From: Terriglobia bacterium
Lineage (GTDB): Bacteria > Acidobacteriota > Terriglobia > Terriglobales > Acidobacteriaceae
Assembly: GCA_020073665.1 (NCBI GenBank)
Contig: JAIQEU010000016.1
Coordinates: 1-64,000, forward strand
Reading direction: 5' to 3'
DNA: 64,000 bases
Each line of letters starts with the position of its first letter. Positions within the stretch are counted from its first letter, which is position 1. This document shows, in pieces, positions 62,159-64,000 of this stretch. A model generated the notes under the pieces. That model was not told the origin of the DNA, did not search any database, and worked only from the letters and a program-made list of their open reading frames with translations. A program made the translations under genes and the position numbers.

Positions 62159-62719
62159 TCACCCGCGCGGCACCACGCAAATATCCGGCAGATTGCGGTA
62201 CCGTTCCGCGTAGTCCAGCCCATAACCCACCACGAACTCGTCGGGGATGCTGAAGCCCACGTAGTCGGCCTGGATGGGTTTTTTCCGCCGCGAAGGCTTG
62301 TCGAGCAGGGTGGCGATGCGCAGTGCTTTCGGCTTGTGCGCCAGCAGAATGCTTTTCAGGTAGGTGAGCGTCAGTCCCGTATCCAGGATGTCTTCGACCA
62401 GGATCACGTTCTTGTCTCGCATGGACTGATCCACATCTTTGGTCAGGCGCACCTCGCCGGTTGAGTCCCAGCCGTGCTGCAGCTCCTGGCTGGGGGTGGG
62501 TCGGTTGCCGTAGCTGGAGACACCGATGAAATCGAACGTGGCATCCAGATCGACGTGCCGGGCCAGGTCGCCCAGAAAAATGGCGGCGCCTTTCAGCACG
62601 CCCACAAATATGATGGACTCCCCGGCGAAGTCGCGGGTGATCTCCGCGCCCATCGCGGCCACGCGGTAGGCAATCTGATCACGCGAAATCAGAACTTTCA
62701 GGTCGTTCACGGCAAACAT
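62159..62719 (-). CDS. hpt: Hypoxanthine phosphoribosyltransferase
   Basis: This 186-residue enzyme salvages hypoxanthine (and often guanine) with PRPP. The PRPP loop is NVILVEDILDTGLTLTYLKS. Earlier come FVGVLKGAAIFLGDLARHV and FDFIGVSSYGN. Later VGFSIPDEFVVGYGLDYAER is seen, a hallmark of the family. The start is MFAVNDLKVLISRDQI at 62719. A start 27 bases upstream is unlikely. It heads a minus-strand set with the phosphatase and lysA. Confidence 0.95.
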   Translation of the reverse strand: MFAVNDLKVLISRDQIAYRVAAMGAEITRDFAGESIIFVGVLKGAAIFLGDLARHVDLDATFDFIGVSSYGNRPTPSQELQHGWDSTGEVRLTKDVDQSMRDKNVILVEDILDTGLTLTYLKSILLAHKPKALRIATLLDKPSRRKKPIQADYVGFSIPDEFVVGYGLDYAERYRNLPDICVVPRG

Positions 62720-62732
62720 ATTAATGCAGCAG

Positions 62733-62758
62733 TTGGCATTTAGCACTTGGCATTTAGC
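62733..62758. repeat. Direct repeat TTGGCATTTAGC upstream of hpt
   Basis: TTGGCATTTAGC occurs at 62733-62744 and again at 62747-62758, with a 14-base period. It sits just upstream of the hpt start on the minus strand. Confidence 0.6.
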
Positions 62759-62831
62759 TTTGGCGACCGTTGCGCGCCCACGGGCCGGTCACTAGAATAG
62801 GAGTTTCCCCGATGCGTGAGGACTTCTTCCT

Positions 62832-63182
62832 ATGGTCATACCCGAATTTCATGCGCTGGTAAACGCGGCCAAGAAAGAAATCCAGGAGATCGGACCGGAA
62901 GAGCTCAAGAGACTGCAGCAATCCGGCGACGACCTCATCGTCATTGACGTACGCGAACGCGAAGATGCTGCCAAGGGCACCATCCCGGGCGCGGTCAATG
63001 TTCCGCGGGGCGTACTGGAACACAACATCGACCAGGTCACCACCGACAAAAATAAAAAGCTGGTTCTTTATTGCGGCGGTGGAAGCCGATCCGCCCTGGC
63101 CGCAGCCTCGCTCAAAAAGATGGGCTTCAAGAACGCGATCTCGCTGGCCGGCGGCTATCGGGGATGGAAAAGTACCGAGTAG
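62832..63182 (+). CDS. Rhodanese-like domain protein
   Basis: This 116-residue single-domain sulfurtransferase begins MVIPEFHALVNAAKKEIQEI. The typical strand DLIVIDVREREDAAKGTIPG is followed by the active-site loop LVLYCGGGSRSALAAASLKK with the catalytic Cys, and the end GFKNAISLAGGYRGWKST. It has no signal peptide, so it is cytoplasmic. Its stop codon lies in a repeat unit. UPF0173 follows about 40 bases later, perhaps in one transcript. Confidence 0.92.
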   Translation: MVIPEFHALVNAAKKEIQEIGPEELKRLQQSGDDLIVIDVREREDAAKGTIPGAVNVPRGVLEHNIDQVTTDKNKKLVLYCGGGSRSALAAASLKKMGFKNAISLAGGYRGWKSTE

Positions 63183-63196
63183 CGAGCAAGCTGAGG

Positions 63197-63220
63197 GCTA
63201 ACAGCTAAGAGCTAGAAGCT
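63197..63220. repeat. Seven-base tandem repeat abutting the UPF0173 start
   Basis: GCTAACA-GCTAAGA-GCTAGAA-GCT runs directly up to the ATG at 63221, so it occupies the position of the ribosome binding site. No standard GGAGG is present there, only GAAG within the repeat. Confidence 0.65.
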
Positions 63221-63919
63221 ATGAATCTCAAAGGCATCAAACTCACCTGGTTAGGACACGCGACGTTTCGCATCGAGACGCCGGGAGGCAAGACCATCCT
63301 GCTCGACCCCTGGGTCATGGGCAACCCCATGTGCCCGGCGAGCGAAAAGAACGTCAAACGAGTGGACATCATGCTCGTCACCCACGGGCACGGCGATCAC
63401 ATCGGGGATGCGGTGGAGATCGCCAAGAAGCACAACCCGCAGGTAGTCGGCATTCCCGAGCTGTGTCACTGGCTCCGCAAGAAGGGCGTCAAGCAGGCCG
63501 CGGAAATGAACAAGGGCGGCACCCAGACGCTGGGCGACATCAAGGTCACCATGGTGCACGCCGACCACTCCTGCGGCATTCAGGATGGCGACGAGATGGT
63601 CTACGGCGGCGAAGCCTGCGGCTACGTCGTCGAATTCGCCAATGGAGTGAAGATCTACCACGCCGGAGACACCAACGTCTTCGGCGATATGGCGATCATT
63701 CGCGACCTCTACGCACCGGAGATCTGCATGTTGCCCATCGGCGATCACTACACCATGTCGCCGCGCGAAGCCGCGTATGCCTGCAACCTGCTGAAGCCGA
63801 AAACCGTCATCCCGATGCACTTCGGAACGTTCCCGGTGCTGACGGGAACTCCCAGCCAGCTGCAGAAATTGGTGAAGGGCGTCGAAATAGTCGAGATGAA
63901 ACCGGGACAAACGCTGTAG
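63221..63919 (+). CDS. UPF0173 metal-dependent hydrolase (metallo-beta-lactamase fold)
   Basis: This 232-residue protein begins MNLKGIKLTWLGHATFRIET. The metal motif is VTHGHGDHIGDAVEIAKKH (HxHxDH), with later ligands in MVHADHSCGI, KIYHAGDTNVFGDM and KTVIPMHFGTFPV. This matches the UPF0173 group, whose natural substrate is unknown. It follows the rhodanese gene. AT-rich TTTGTAATT repeats fill the space beyond it. Confidence 0.93.
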   Translation: MNLKGIKLTWLGHATFRIETPGGKTILLDPWVMGNPMCPASEKNVKRVDIMLVTHGHGDHIGDAVEIAKKHNPQVVGIPELCHWLRKKGVKQAAEMNKGGTQTLGDIKVTMVHADHSCGIQDGDEMVYGGEACGYVVEFANGVKIYHAGDTNVFGDMAIIRDLYAPEICMLPIGDHYTMSPREAAYACNLLKPKTVIPMHFGTFPVLTGTPSQLQKLVKGVEIVEMKPGQTL

Positions 63920-63924
63920 TTGAT

Positions 63925-63989
63925 AATTTGTAATTGGAAATTTGTAATTGAGATCAAAATTACAAATTACAAAGCGCAAATTACAAATC
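63925..63989. repeat. TTTGTAATT palindromic repeat, copy 4 (window end)
   Basis: Several AATTTGTAATT units are followed by their complements. TTTGTAATT (63941-63949) pairs with AATTACAAA (63958-63966) over an 8-base loop. The element matches those in the nuo operon. Confidence 0.75.
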
Positions 63990-64000
63990 AGAATTCAGGA

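Overview
The window looks like part of a chromosome of a GC-rich, Gram-negative soil-type bacterium, most likely an acidobacterium (Acidobacteriota, Koribacter/Terriglobus side). This is inferred from gene content: an Oar-like TonB-dependent receptor with a carboxypeptidase-type N-terminal domain beside a TPR protein and a GWxTD protein, paired MacB/FtsX-type permeases, Asp-box propellers, many small coiled-coil or CxxC proteins, and several families of short intergenic repeats. There are no rRNA genes, CRISPR arrays, prophage genes or transposases. One tRNA, tRNA-Leu(TAA), is present.

Layout. 1-7.9 kb: an edge-truncated small protein, two MacB/FtsX permeases without an ATPase, PhoU, a secreted beta-propeller, a 57-residue zinc-ribbon protein, a TonB-like protein, an orphan Flp pilin and an ABC-2 exporter pair. 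7.9-22.1 kb: a minus-strand complex I operon in the order nuoA-C-D-[four-helix-bundle gene]-E-F-[137-aa gene]-G-H-J-K-L-M-N, with a good promoter ahead of nuoA. nuoB and nuoI are missing, two foreign-looking genes are inserted, and AT-rich TTTGTAATT repeats surround the four-helix-bundle gene. 22.1-29.9 kb: a conserved unknown protein, ThiS with a C-terminal extension, a MerR regulator with a palindromic operator on its own promoter, RibBA, a DUF4126 membrane protein, and a c-di-GMP pair (HD-GYP phosphodiesterase and double-PilZ protein). 29.9-41.7 kb: tRNA-Leu, TonB-dependent receptor, TPR protein, GWxTD protein, PPK2 kinase and a large secreted Asp-box propeller.

41.9-45.6 kb: a likely zinc or manganese acquisition cluster (small CxxC membrane protein, outer-membrane porin, substrate-binding protein, permease) without its ATPase. 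46-52.6 kb: a secreted unknown protein, a Gfo/Idh/MocA oxidoreductase, a broken Ser/Thr kinase fragment, PurQ, an ECF sigma / anti-sigma / Spy-like operon, a half-length AI-2E transporter and YebC. 52.8-64 kb: TlyA, NAD kinase, an amidohydrolase overlapping an alpha/beta hydrolase, a di-heme (DUF1111) protein, and a minus-strand set of Hpt, a GAF-SpoIIE phosphatase and LysA, then a rhodanese and a UPF0173 metallohydrolase.

The points most worth following are the incomplete complex I operon with its two inserted genes, the ATPase-less metal uptake cluster, the MerR palindromic operator, and the intergenic repeats. One repeat is a three-stem element present twice with conserved stems and variable loops. 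I found no clearly complete, unknown multi-gene system.
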